A stretch of DNA of 64,000 nucleotides from Opitutales bacterium (GTDB lineage: Bacteria > Verrucomicrobiota > Verrucomicrobiia > Opitutales > Coraliomargaritaceae): NCBI GenBank assembly GCA_030729385.1, contig JANQXM010000047.1, positions 1 to 64,000 of the forward strand. Direction: 5' to 3'. Positions 37,139-45,726 of the stretch are shown one piece after another. The notes below the pieces were generated by a model. The model was not told the DNA's origin and made no database searches. It saw only the letters and a list, made by a program, of their open reading frames with translations. The first letter of the stretch is position 1, and every line of letters starts with the position of its first letter. A program made the position numbers and the translations under genes.

Positions 37139-38320
37139 TTAGCGTTTCGGCCAGTCTTGTCGCTTAACGACCTCATTGATGCGTGACAACGCAGAGTAAT
37201 TGTCCGGAAGGATTTTATGTTTTTGCATATACTGATATGCTTGGCGCAGCTGAAGAAATTCACCCTTCTGATCCTCGATACTTCCTTTCGCGGCACTTTC
37301 ATGACGAGCTAGAAAATCAGATACGATCGCATCAGCTTCTGCGCGTGCGCTCGTATCTTGAGCATAGGCAAGTGACTCGTAGAGACGAAGCGCTTTGCTA
37401 ACGCCCTGTTTGCTTGCAGCGTCTTTGCGAATATCTGCGGCGACTCCTACTCGCTTAGCAAGTGCAGCCTCAGGAGATAGACGTCCATCAGTGCCACCAT
37501 CGTATGCACGCGGACGCAATGGGCGATACCAGATGTTCCGATAACGGACTGGATTACCATGATCCTGCAAATGTAGTGACCCCACATCGGGAAACACTCG
37601 ATCCAGAGGTTTGCGCTCCCTGAAACCACCGCCCCCGTCTAGTGGTGAGCTATCTTGAACAACGACTCCATTGCACAACACTGTCATCGAACCTTCATCT
37701 ACCACCTTGCCATCGCGCACCACAGGGCGACGGAAAATAATGTCGTAACTCTGCCACTCCCCTGGGGCGCGCAAAGCGTTTGCTGCCGGAGGCATCACGC
37801 CATAAACTGCACCAGCAGTTCCATCGGCATAAGTTGGATTCTCGTAATTATCCAAAACTTGCACCTCGATCTGCCCCATCAAGAAGACACCGCTATTACC
37901 ACGTTGCTGGCTCACGCCATGCACCGGAGTCGGCGCCATCCATTCGATGTGTAATTGGCAGTCGCCAAATTCCTCTTTCGTGGCGATATAGCCAGAACCC
38001 GGTGCACAGAGCAGCGTGCCATCTTCAACCAACCAGTCGTGCTTGCGTTTACCTGCAGGCTTCACATGGCGCCAATTATCGAAAGATGCCTGCGTGCCAT
38101 CAAAGAGCACAACAGCATCTGACGGTGCACCACCGACAACAGCCGCGGGTTCCACCACCGTGGGTGTCGGACGATTTAAATCGTGCACCGCCCAAGGATG
38201 TGTCTCATCAGGCGGATCACCAAAGAATGCACTATCAGCAAATACCGTCGTCCCCATGACCAAGGGTAACAGAGACGCCATAGTTAATAACCGATGATGT
38301 TTTCGTGTTAATTTTTGCAT
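37139..38320 (-). CDS. DUF1080 (3-keto-disaccharide hydrolase) protein
   Basis: A 393-residue exported protein with a signal peptide (about 1-28), a DUF1080 domain at about 65-270 ('AVVLFDGTQASFDNWRHV', 'QRGNSGVFLMGQIEVQVLDN', 'VGSLHLQDHGNPVRYRNIWY') and a helical C-terminal tail of about 110 residues. DUF1080 members are concanavalin-like folds, some of which cleave 3-keto-glycosides through elimination and hydration. The family link to Gfo/Idh/MocA enzymes is reproduced here. It has the clearest ribosome-binding site in the window (aaaggaggt). The tail ('AALAKRVGVAADI', 'LRLYESLAYAQD') is an addition not seen in the other DUF1080 proteins here and has no known role. Confidence 0.87.
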   Translation of the reverse strand: MQKLTRKHHRLLTMASLLPLVMGTTVFADSAFFGDPPDETHPWAVHDLNRPTPTVVEPAAVVGGAPSDAVVLFDGTQASFDNWRHVKPAGKRKHDWLVEDGTLLCAPGSGYIATKEEFGDCQLHIEWMAPTPVHGVSQQRGNSGVFLMGQIEVQVLDNYENPTYADGTAGAVYGVMPPAANALRAPGEWQSYDIIFRRPVVRDGKVVDEGSMTVLCNGVVVQDSSPLDGGGGFRERKPLDRVFPDVGSLHLQDHGNPVRYRNIWYRPLRPRAYDGGTDGRLSPEAALAKRVGVAADIRKDAASKQGVSKALRLYESLAYAQDTSARAEADAIVSDFLARHESAAKGSIEDQKGEFLQLRQAYQYMQKHKILPDNYSALSRINEVVKRQDWPKR

Positions 38321-38328
38321 AAAGCTTT

Positions 38329-38337
38329 ACCTCCTTT
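38329..38337 (-). promoter_or_regulatory. Strong Shine-Dalgarno site for the DUF1080 gene
   Basis: On the minus strand aaaggaggt lies 8 bases before the ATG at 38320. It is a near-perfect anti-Shine-Dalgarno complement, whereas most starts in this window have none, so it supports the start and suggests high translation. Confidence 0.75.
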
Positions 38338-38393
38338 GTCGCTGATAAATTGATGGTGTTGAATGCGATGGTTCATGTGTTTTCGGTAGAGTG

Positions 38394-39026
38394 CTATTTC
38401 GACAATAGCTTAATTGCAGCGGCATTCTGATTCTGTTGAGCGATCGCAAGTGCAGTATCTCCATTCTTAGATATGACAGTCGGATCCACCCTGTGATCCA
38501 AAAGATATTGAACCATTTCAGCACTGGCACTCGCTGCTGCCTCGTGTAGCGGAGTGCCTCCTCGAGCGGAACGAGTTTCTACATTCGCACCGCCTTCGAC
38601 AAGCACCTGGGCCATGAGTAAACGGTTTTGAGCCGCAGCATGGTGCAAGGGAGTCCAGCCCACTTTATCTAGTTGGTCAGGATTCGCCTTAGCAGCCAAC
38701 AAAGCCTTTGCCACTACGGGTATATCACGGTCCACACAAAGGTGCAACGGCGTGCGCATGCTGCTATCTGCAACATCAACCGGTGCGCCCTCTTCGATCA
38801 GCAACACAGCAATTTTACTTTTCTTACGCAAGATCGCCTGATTGAGCGGAGTCAGTTTGGGATGCGCTCCGGATTTAAGTGAATCCGGATTAGCAACCAG
38901 ATGAAGTTTCACATCCTCCAGATCACCTCGCGCAATTGCTTCATCGATCGATTTGTATTTAGGCGCATTCGCCCCAAAACACGTAGCAGTGAGCAAACAA
39001 CAAATGACTGTGCAGAAACGAATCAT
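38394..39026 (-). CDS. Secreted ankyrin-repeat protein
   Basis: A 210-residue protein with a signal peptide (MIRFCTVICCLLTATCFGAN) and four to five ankyrin repeats from about 50 to 208, with clear examples 'TPLHLCVDRDIPVVAKALLA', 'TPLHHAAAQNRLLMAQVLVE' and 'TPLHEAAASASAEMVQYLLD'. It should be periplasmic and act by binding another protein. It lies 6 bases after the Gfo/Idh/MocA gene at 39033-40214 and 73 bases before the DUF1080 gene, so it belongs to the same operon. No catalytic motif is present. Association with sugar-oxidation genes is unusual enough to note, but no function can be inferred. Confidence 0.85.
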   Translation of the reverse strand: MIRFCTVICCLLTATCFGANAPKYKSIDEAIARGDLEDVKLHLVANPDSLKSGAHPKLTPLNQAILRKKSKIAVLLIEEGAPVDVADSSMRTPLHLCVDRDIPVVAKALLAAKANPDQLDKVGWTPLHHAAAQNRLLMAQVLVEGGANVETRSARGGTPLHEAAASASAEMVQYLLDHRVDPTVISKNGDTALAIAQQNQNAAAIKLLSK

Positions 39027-39032
39027 GTATCT

Positions 39033-40214
39033 TTACGCAAGCTCCGTCCAAGCACCATCATTCGCACTAGATGCCACGGCTGCTTCGATAAAGGCTAAGC
39101 CAATTCGCCCATCTTCAACATTAGCATATTTTGAACCGTCGCAGTTAAAGGACTCACCCGATTTATAAGCGCGGACATCCACTTCAAAATCACGGTGCAA
39201 TCGTGCCAAGGCATCATGAAACGCCTCACCGTGACCAGAAGGCAATGTGGGCTGCCCCATAAGATCATCTGACAAATCACCGAGGAAACCATCGTTGGCC
39301 GACACCTCACCGCGCCAATAAACACGATCCGGTTGACCGGGCAGCATGACCTTCAATGCTTCGGGCTCTTCTTGACGCCAAACAAGTGTGCCTTTGCTGC
39401 CGTTCACTTCTATACTCAGATCGTTCTTATGACCGATACAAATCTGCGATGCACGCACGAGTGCTTTCGCACCGTTGGAGAGCTCACAGTAGGTAGTAAA
39501 GTGATCATCCAATGAACGCCCTTCAACTATGACTTCAAGTCGAGCTGAAAGCTTGTTTACATCAAGACCAGTCACATAGCGCAACTGCATCAGCGCATGT
39601 GTGCCGATATCGCCACCGCAATTGGACGCACCTGTCTTAGCTGGATCGGCACGCCATTCGGCTTGCTGGATACCTTCGTCCTCAGCCTTACCTGCAAGCC
39701 AACCTTGAATGTAGGAAGAATCCACCCAACGCACGTCACCGATCAAACCACTTTGCACAATATGTCGGCTCAAGCGAGTGCTCCAGTGCCCGAGGTATGT
39801 ATGCGCCACTGCGAACGGCACTTTGTGTTTTGCAACAGCGGCAGCCAATTTCTCGGCTTCAGCGAGATTAAGCGTCAAAGGCTTTTCGCAAAAAACCGGG
39901 ATACCAGCTTCGACCGCCTTCAATGCAGGCGCAAAGTGCGCATGATTCGGCGTCACGACGACGACATAGTCCAATTGCTCTTCAGCAGGCAGCTCTTTCT
40001 GCGCATCGATCATTTCGTCGAAGCTCGCGTATCCTTTGATCGGATACGGCCAGTTCGCCGCATCTTCAATGGCAGCTTCGGGATTACTCCGCAAAGCTGC
40101 TGCAGTGACCCGGCGTGTTCCGTCGAAGTGAATCGCCTTTTGGTGTGGGTGCGCAAAAAACGCACCGCCACCACCGCCGATAAGACCAACATTTAATGTG
40201 CGTGGGGAACTCAT
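39033..40214 (-). CDS. Gfo/Idh/MocA oxidoreductase, cytosolic
   Basis: A 393-residue NAD(P)-dependent oxidoreductase without a signal peptide. The dinucleotide loop is 'LIGGGGGAFFAHPHQK', the family motif 'PVFCEKPLTLNLAEAEKLA', and the C-terminal domain has 'GGDIGTHALMQLRYVTG', whose His lies at the usual catalytic position. Long C-terminal sections ('LPSGHGEAFHDALARLH') match the group that acts on sugars or polyols in the cytosol. A Shine-Dalgarno-like aggag sits 10 bases before the start. It lies 22 bases after the MFS gene, so it probably oxidises what that carrier imports. The substrate is unknown; a 3-keto-forming or reducing step is plausible. Confidence 0.92.
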   Translation of the reverse strand: MSSPRTLNVGLIGGGGGAFFAHPHQKAIHFDGTRRVTAAALRSNPEAAIEDAANWPYPIKGYASFDEMIDAQKELPAEEQLDYVVVVTPNHAHFAPALKAVEAGIPVFCEKPLTLNLAEAEKLAAAVAKHKVPFAVAHTYLGHWSTRLSRHIVQSGLIGDVRWVDSSYIQGWLAGKAEDEGIQQAEWRADPAKTGASNCGGDIGTHALMQLRYVTGLDVNKLSARLEVIVEGRSLDDHFTTYCELSNGAKALVRASQICIGHKNDLSIEVNGSKGTLVWRQEEPEALKVMLPGQPDRVYWRGEVSANDGFLGDLSDDLMGQPTLPSGHGEAFHDALARLHRDFEVDVRAYKSGESFNCDGSKYANVEDGRIGLAFIEAAVASSANDGAWTELA

Positions 40215-40236
40215 ATAATAAAACTCCTGTTAATAA

Positions 40237-41799
40237 TTAATGGGCGCCTTCACCAAGAACCTTAGGCTTATAACCGCCCTTAGATTTAAAGAAGAGGATC
40301 AGGCCGACATATGCGACAAACATGAACATCGGGAAGATTGCCATCTTAGCTAGAGCTCCTTGCGTTTCTCTTTCAACGATAGCAGTTGCTTCAGCCTTCG
40401 CCTCTTCAGGCAAGCTAGCAAGTGCGACTCCATCTACGGCCTCATAGTGTCCGAGGAAATAATCGTTCTCAGACTTCACCTGCTCATAGACCGCTGGTAA
40501 CTCTTCTTCGAGTGCAGAAGTCACTGAACTCTCTTGGAGGAATCCAATGAATGGTCCACCAAGGATACCAACCGTCAACATGCCGATACCAGCAATTGCA
40601 TTCAGCGTGAGCGCGCCGCCCTTAGGCGTTTGCTCGGCAACAACTCCTAGCATAGTCGGCCAGAAGTAAGTCTTGGCGACCCCATAAATAGTTGCAGCAA
40701 AGAAGATGGCGATCACCGCAGTGGCAAACGAGAGCAGATAGAGCCCGACAACCGCAAGGGCCGCACACAATGTGAGCAAACCCAGAGGACCAAATTTCTT
40801 AATCACGGGACCTGCATTAAAACGCAGCACCATCATAATGAAAGAGGTATAAATAAGCACCCAAGTTGGATCGAAACCGGCGGCATGCATTGGCTTTTCC
40901 ATGAGTGCTGAAATCCATCCATCCGTGCCAAGCTCTGTCGTGGCAAGTGGCATCATGATGATCACCAAAACAAGTAAGAGCGGGTTGCCGAACGAGCGGC
41001 AATAAGCGGTATAAGCAAGAACAGATACACCCACTAAGACCCATGAAACTGTAGCTGACCAACCGATGACATCTGCACTCCCGAGTTGGAAGAAGATCAA
41101 GTAGAACACAATAAACGAACCAGCTGTGCCCAACTCCGCGAGCATTTCACGGTAACTTGAACCAGCAGCCACACGCTCGTTTACTGGGAATTTAACCCGT
41201 GCCAGCATTACCAAGTAAATAAATGCTGGTAAGAACATGATGCCGATCAAGATGCGCCAGTCACTCGCGACGACGCCGCCCAATGCAATGGCTAAGACAC
41301 CACCGAGAATCAAACCACCGGGCCAGCCAGCATGCAGGATGTTCAACCACTTGGACTTCTCATCTTTAAAGAGTGTAGCGACGACGGGGTTAATAAATGC
41401 TTCCACCGTGCCATTACCGAGACCGAGTATCACGGAACCCCAGTAAAGGTAATTCCAAGCCTTCGCTTGTGCTGCGGCTAAGTCAGAAACGTCACCGTTG
41501 ACGATCCCATAAGCCATCACCGCGAGCGCACCAAAGACCGCATAACAAGCGAAACTAAAATACATCGCGAATTTGTAACCAACTCGGTCGATGATCAAAC
41601 TGAAGAGAATAATACTAATCGCGAAAGGCCAGATACCCGCGCCGAATAGCACGCCTCCTTGCACTTTATCTAAACCGAATTGCTCGGGCCAGATGCCGCT
41701 ATTGATCAAAATGGCACGGATGATGAATGCCATCGAAGTAGTAATCAGGGCTATAAATGAGCCCCAGAAGACGAGTTTGTCGTTTTTAGTGTGTTCCAT
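40237..41799 (-). CDS. MFS transporter, sugar-type
   Basis: A 520-residue major facilitator protein with about 12 hydrophobic segments. The N-terminal half contains 'GVLFGAGIWPFAISIILFSL' and the loop motif 'IDRVGYKFAM' (a variant of the GxxxDRxGRR signature), followed by 'GLGNGTVEAFINPVVATLF'. A soluble loop of about 60 residues ('EEELPAVYEQVKSENDYFLG') lies between the last segments. It resembles sugar MFS carriers of the FucP/nucleoside type, but the assignment is broad. It is translated 23 bases after the PAS-AraC gene and 22 bases before a cytosolic Gfo/Idh/MocA gene, consistent with import of an oxidised or intact sugar. Confidence 0.85.
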   Translation of the reverse strand: MEHTKNDKLVFWGSFIALITTSMAFIIRAILINSGIWPEQFGLDKVQGGVLFGAGIWPFAISIILFSLIIDRVGYKFAMYFSFACYAVFGALAVMAYGIVNGDVSDLAAAQAKAWNYLYWGSVILGLGNGTVEAFINPVVATLFKDEKSKWLNILHAGWPGGLILGGVLAIALGGVVASDWRILIGIMFLPAFIYLVMLARVKFPVNERVAAGSSYREMLAELGTAGSFIVFYLIFFQLGSADVIGWSATVSWVLVGVSVLAYTAYCRSFGNPLLLVLVIIMMPLATTELGTDGWISALMEKPMHAAGFDPTWVLIYTSFIMMVLRFNAGPVIKKFGPLGLLTLCAALAVVGLYLLSFATAVIAIFFAATIYGVAKTYFWPTMLGVVAEQTPKGGALTLNAIAGIGMLTVGILGGPFIGFLQESSVTSALEEELPAVYEQVKSENDYFLGHYEAVDGVALASLPEEAKAEATAIVERETQGALAKMAIFPMFMFVAYVGLILFFKSKGGYKPKVLGEGAH

Positions 41800-41822
41800 G
41801 TTATTATGTGTATGTGGGTAGT

Positions 41823-42644
41823 TTAAACTTTTGAAAAAAGCACGACGCCTGATGTGGCGCTGCGACGTTTGGGTTTTGTATCGCCAAAACGGCGACGGTA
41901 TTTGAGAGGTGTGATTTTGAGCTCTAAACGAAATGCGCGGGTCATATTGGTTTGATCATTAAAACCGCATTCGACCGCGATTTTTGATAAGTCTGTGTCC
42001 GTGCTACGTAGAAGTGCACAGGCTGCATTCAAACGCGTTTTCTGTAAATACATAAGCGGCGTGAGTCCAAAGATCTTGCGAAACAGACGCTCTTGTTTGC
42101 TCACTGAAATCCCGCCGATCTTCGCCATGTCCGCAGTGGAGAGTTTTTCCCGATAATGCGCTCGAACATGATCAACAATCAAATGCATCTCCGGATGATC
42201 TGAATACACCGCATCCGTGTCTCGGATAATACGTGCAACGCCGGCAAGACCAACGATCGCACCTTTAGAATCACAAAGCGGCATTTTAGTCGTGCATAAC
42301 CAGTCGAGCGATCCATCCGCGGATGGCACGAGCTCGATCTTATCGGAAATGGCTATGCCTGTTTCCAACACAGACCTGTCATCTTCATAGAAAGCGTCTG
42401 CCAAAAAATCGGGGCTGTAATCGTAGTCCGTCTTCCCGATTAAACCTTCAACGGAAGACTCCCCAAGTGTGCGCGCAAAACTCAAGCTCCCCCCCATGAA
42501 TCGGCTGTCTGCATCCTTAACAAAATAATAGGCCCCGGGAATAGCATCAAACAGCGCATCCATCAACTGACCTGGACGGAGCGACGCAAGGAACGCCTGC
42601 TGACTTTCGAGCAGACTGCCTTCTGTGGGGTATTTGGGCAACAT
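41823..42644 (-). CDS. PAS-AraC transcriptional regulator
   Basis: A 273-residue one-component regulator. An N-terminal PAS_4-type sensor spans about 27-142 ('ALFDAIPGAYYFVKDADSRF', 'VEGLIGKTDYDYSPDFLADA', 'GAIVGLAGVARIIRD'), followed by an AraC double helix-turn-helix at about 160-262 ('LSTADMAKIGGISVSKQERL', 'LSKIAVECGFNDQTNMTRAF'). PAS domains bind small ligands or haem, so the protein probably senses a metabolite or redox state rather than a sugar through a cupin. It heads the minus-strand operon, 23 bases before the MFS gene, and its own 237-base upstream region carries both recurring motifs, suggesting autoregulation. No Shine-Dalgarno sequence is visible. Confidence 0.9.
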   Translation of the reverse strand: MLPKYPTEGSLLESQQAFLASLRPGQLMDALFDAIPGAYYFVKDADSRFMGGSLSFARTLGESSVEGLIGKTDYDYSPDFLADAFYEDDRSVLETGIAISDKIELVPSADGSLDWLCTTKMPLCDSKGAIVGLAGVARIIRDTDAVYSDHPEMHLIVDHVRAHYREKLSTADMAKIGGISVSKQERLFRKIFGLTPLMYLQKTRLNAACALLRSTDTDLSKIAVECGFNDQTNMTRAFRLELKITPLKYRRRFGDTKPKRRSATSGVVLFSKV

Positions 42645-42664
42645 GTGCCAGCAAACAACTTAAA

Positions 42665-42685
42665 TTGACGATATTTGACAAGAAT
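42665..42685. promoter_or_regulatory. Putative operator, TTGACGATATTTGACAAGAA
   Basis: This site matches the one at 52866-52886 at 18 of 21 positions. It sits about 20 bases upstream of the PAS-AraC start, where it could overlap the promoter or leader and mediate autoregulation. Confidence 0.45.
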
Positions 42686-42840
42686 AATTTTCGAAAAATC
42701 CTTCAATTCGCGCACAGACCTAGCAGGAATACATCACTAAAAGCTGTATATTAGCGAGTTAAGGAACATTCCTAAATCGAACAACACAAATAGACCTCAA
42801 GAGAAACCAAATCCAACCTGTCGATATTTGAATAAACTAC

Positions 42841-42854
42841 CACGTATTCACGTG
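42841..42854 (-). promoter_or_regulatory. Putative operator, CACGTGAATACGTG (minus strand)
   Basis: A member of the recurring 14-bp element with the half-sites CACGT and ACGTG intact. It lies 197 bases upstream of the PAS-AraC gene and overlaps a perfect 8-bp palindrome TCACGTGA. Confidence 0.5.
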
Positions 42855-42881
42855 ATCATTTCAAGACAGCTGCCCCTCCCC

Positions 42882-44096
42882 TTAAGCGGGAGCGATTGAT
42901 TTCAAGTTGATCGGGTTTTTCATGATCGAATCAAACACAGTCGCCAAGCAACCCTGGATCTGATCTTCGCCGGCAGCATTCACCAACACCTCCAACGGCT
43001 CAGCCATGTATGGCAACGTGTTTGCGAAGATCGCATCTTTGATTTGCGGCTCCGCAATCTTCATCAATTGCCCCATACGCCCCCCGATCACAATCATCGA
43101 TGGATTAAAAGTTTCAACCAACCGGGCAGCACCAGCACCTAGCTGTGCGCCAACCTCGCTCAAGACCTTCAGCACGGCCGGATCGCCAGACTTGGCTTTT
43201 TCCAAAATCAAACCAATCCAATCAACCCCAGCACCAATCTTACTCGGAATGGTGACTCCAGCAGATATTAGCTTTCGCTTCACAGCAGACGCACCGATCT
43301 CAGTCACCCAACAACCCAGTTTACCGCAACCACAGCGAACACCATTGTCCATGAAATGCGTATGCCCGACCTGCCCCGCGAAACCTTGCTTGCCGCGCAA
43401 TAGAACACCGTCGACAATTACACCCGCAGCAAGACCGACCCCAAGACTTAGATAAATCAAATTACGAACCCCTGGACGCGGTCCAAAGTGATGCACCCCA
43501 ATTGCGCCTGAATGTGCTTCATTCTCAACATGGACGGGCAGTTTATAACGCGCTTCCCACGTCGCTTTGAGCGGCACATGCTCCCAACCGGAGGTGGGAC
43601 CATATGAAAGCTCACCAATATCGCGATTCACTAAACCTGCCAACGCGACACAAATCCCCTGGCATGGCAAATCCCTCAAAGAAGAAATTTCGAGCGCCTC
43701 CTCAACCAGTTCAGCAACAGGCAACAAGCTCTCCTCTGGTCCCATATCGGGCAATAAAGGTAATCGCACGCTCCAGAGCACTTCCTGACCAACGTTTGAA
43801 AGCACAACCGAGACGTAATCAAGATTCACATCCACTGCGATCATCGAACCGCAATTCGGATTTAAATTTAATAGCAAGCCCGGCCGCCCGGCACCGCCCA
43901 AATCCAGCTCAGTCTCATTAACAATCGATAAGTCCAGCAACACACTCACAATATTTGAGATCGTCGCCCGCGTAAGACCAAGGCTGGCTGATATCTGCGC
44001 ACGCGACATCGGACCATTCAGTTTCAGCTGTTGCAGCACATTAACTGCATTCAACCAGCGAATATCGCTCCTATCATAGCGTTGCTTCCGTATCAT
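42882..44096 (-). CDS. ROK-family transcriptional regulator
   Basis: A 404-residue NagC/XylR-type ROK repressor. The N-terminal winged helix lies at about 15-80 ('MSRAQISASLGLTRATISNI'), and the ROK domain at about 90-395 with 'AVDVNLDYVSVVLSN', the catalytic-type 'PVHVENEAHSGAIGVH', and the zinc-binding motif 'RCGCGKLGCWVTEIGASA'. ROK regulators bind a sugar or sugar phosphate and release DNA. It is divergent from the Gfo/Idh/MocA-DUF1080 operon that begins at 44229, its likely target. The start at 44096 gives a normal N terminus. The ORF track also opens a plus-strand frame into this gene, which I rejected. Confidence 0.92.
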   Translation of the reverse strand: MIRKQRYDRSDIRWLNAVNVLQQLKLNGPMSRAQISASLGLTRATISNIVSVLLDLSIVNETELDLGGAGRPGLLLNLNPNCGSMIAVDVNLDYVSVVLSNVGQEVLWSVRLPLLPDMGPEESLLPVAELVEEALEISSLRDLPCQGICVALAGLVNRDIGELSYGPTSGWEHVPLKATWEARYKLPVHVENEAHSGAIGVHHFGPRPGVRNLIYLSLGVGLAAGVIVDGVLLRGKQGFAGQVGHTHFMDNGVRCGCGKLGCWVTEIGASAVKRKLISAGVTIPSKIGAGVDWIGLILEKAKSGDPAVLKVLSEVGAQLGAGAARLVETFNPSMIVIGGRMGQLMKIAEPQIKDAIFANTLPYMAEPLEVLVNAAGEDQIQGCLATVFDSIMKNPINLKSIAPA

Positions 44097-44118
44097 TGTG
44101 AGCTAAAGACCTCTTTTC

Positions 44119-44163
44119 GCTTGCTTTTGCAAGCAGCATACCATCTTTGTTTATTTACTAAAC
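44119..44163. promoter_or_regulatory. Inverted repeats in the ROK / oxidoreductase divergent promoter
   Basis: The 132-base divergent space holds gcttgc-tttt-gcaagc (44119-44134) and gttta-tttac-taaac (44149-44163). Either could be the ROK operator: the second has the AT-rich, dyad form seen in several ROK/NagC sites, the first lies next to the ROK start codon. No direct evidence chooses between them. Confidence 0.4.
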
Positions 44164-44228
44164 TTAACATTTCAAGGCACAAATATAGATGTTATTGTCT
44201 ACTATATAGAACCTCAAATTACATTATC

Positions 44229-45710
44229 ATGAAAAACCCCATCCCCCACGTCACTAGACGGACATTCCTCAAGTCCTCTGCCGCATTCGGCGCACTCACA
44301 GTATTGCCATCCTATGTGGTGCTCGGCAACAAATCATCTACCGGCATAGCGCCGAGTGAACGTATTAATCTTGCTGCGATCGGCGTCGGCAACCGTGGCG
44401 GCGGCGTGCTCAAAACGATGTATGACACCGGTCTCTGCAATGTCGTCGCTCTGTGTGATATCGACATGGGCGGCGCGCACACCCATGAGAATCGCTACCG
44501 CTTCGGTCTTACGGACAAGGCACCTGCCACCAAGAAAGGCGTGACCGTCGATCGCGCGCCCTACAAAGCACGAGGCTTTACTGATTTCCGTAAGATGCTT
44601 GAAGAAATGGGCGATGAGATCGATGCCGTCCTCGTTGGCACACCCGACCACTCTCACTTCGCGGCCTGTATGTTAGCGATGTCGCTTGGTAAACATGTCT
44701 ACGTTGAAAAACCGCTGGCGCATACTTTCGGTCAAGCTGCTCGCATGATGGACCTCGCCGAACGCTCCGGCGTCGCGACTCAAATGGGCAACCAAGGTCA
44801 CTCTGGCGGTAATTACTTCCAGTTCAAAGCATGGACTGAAGCGGGCATCATCAAGGATGTCACACGCATCAAAGCTTACATGAACCGTTCCCGCAGATGG
44901 CATGGTTGGGGGCAAGATACAACAGAGTTTCCGGTCGATCCTATGCCAGACTATATTGATTGGGATCAATGGCATGCTACCGTTGTGACTAAAGCACCTT
45001 TTAGTAAAAGGCTGCACCCTGCCGAGTGGCGCAGTTGGTTCGATTTTGGTAGCGGTGCATTCGGCGACTGGGGTCCACACATCTTGGACACTTGCCACGA
45101 GTTCCTGCAGCTAGGTCTACCACACACGATCAGTGCCGACCTGCTACAAGGACCGAACAAATTCGTCTTCCCACAAGCATCCACGATACGCTTCGATTTC
45201 GCGGAACGCGGTCCTGGTCTGCCCGCCTGTAATGTGACTTGGCAGGATGGTATCGATAACACTCCGGTTCTCGAAGAAGAATATTTCAATCAAGAAAAGA
45301 ATAAGTTAACAGGGAAAACTGAACTGGTCGCACCGAAGTTAAATACCCACGGCAAGATCATCTACTCCAAAGATTTTGTTTTCCAAGGTGGCTCACATTC
45401 GGAAGTGCTCACGATACTTCCAAAAGAAAAGTATCTGGATGTTCGCCGCACACTGCCGACCTTCTCGCAAAAGAATTCGGACCACTACACAAACTTCCTA
45501 CTCAGTTGTAAGGGCGAAGAAACAACACGCTCGCCGTTCAGCGTGAGCGGTCCTCTCTGCCAAGTCTTCAATCTCGGCGTGATTGCACAGCGCTTAGGAG
45601 GTGAACTGAAGTTCGATGCCAAGAGTCAAACGATTACCAACAATAAGGCAGCTCAAGCCCTACTCGATCCCGCACCACGCAAGGGCTGGGAAGAGTTTTA
45701 CAAAATGTAG
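44229..45710 (+). CDS. Gfo/Idh/MocA oxidoreductase, Tat-exported
   Basis: The track ORF starts at 44031 and would overlap the ROK gene; the ATG at 44229 gives a clean Tat signal (HVTRRTFLKSSAAFGAL), so this 493-residue reading is used. The Rossmann fold has 'AAIGVGNRGGGVLKTMYD', followed by 'HVYVEKPLAHTFGQAARMMD' and 'GAFGDWGPHILDTCHEFLQL'. The longer C-terminal part ('LNTHGKIIYSKDFVFQGG') is typical of the sugar-oxidising group that Planctomycetes and Verrucomicrobiota often export. It opens the plus-strand operon, 16 bases before the first DUF1080 gene. Together they should oxidise and cleave a glycoside; the actual substrate is unknown. Confidence 0.92.
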   Translation: MKNPIPHVTRRTFLKSSAAFGALTVLPSYVVLGNKSSTGIAPSERINLAAIGVGNRGGGVLKTMYDTGLCNVVALCDIDMGGAHTHENRYRFGLTDKAPATKKGVTVDRAPYKARGFTDFRKMLEEMGDEIDAVLVGTPDHSHFAACMLAMSLGKHVYVEKPLAHTFGQAARMMDLAERSGVATQMGNQGHSGGNYFQFKAWTEAGIIKDVTRIKAYMNRSRRWHGWGQDTTEFPVDPMPDYIDWDQWHATVVTKAPFSKRLHPAEWRSWFDFGSGAFGDWGPHILDTCHEFLQLGLPHTISADLLQGPNKFVFPQASTIRFDFAERGPGLPACNVTWQDGIDNTPVLEEEYFNQEKNKLTGKTELVAPKLNTHGKIIYSKDFVFQGGSHSEVLTILPKEKYLDVRRTLPTFSQKNSDHYTNFLLSCKGEETTRSPFSVSGPLCQVFNLGVIAQRLGGELKFDAKSQTITNNKAAQALLDPAPRKGWEEFYKM

Positions 45711-45726
45711 CCCTAAGAATTGTATC

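Larger units (their letters stand above)
42645..42881. promoter_or_regulatory. Upstream region of the PAS-AraC/MFS operon
   Basis: A 237-base AT-rich space between the ROK gene's stop and the PAS-AraC start, both on the minus strand. It holds the 21-bp motif at 42665-42685, about 20 bases before the start codon, and the 14-bp inverted repeat at 42841-42854. It is the expected promoter of the ten-gene minus-strand operon. Confidence 0.55.

Noticed and set aside
39597-40196. Plus-strand ORF of 199 residues
   Set aside because: It lies antisense inside the oxidoreductase gene at 39033-40214 and has no recognisable domain; it is a frame shadow.
44031-44228. N-terminal extension of the plus-strand oxidoreductase ORF over the ROK gene
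   Set aside because: It overlaps the ROK coding region and its promoter and lacks any domain; the ATG at 44229 gives a complete Tat signal.
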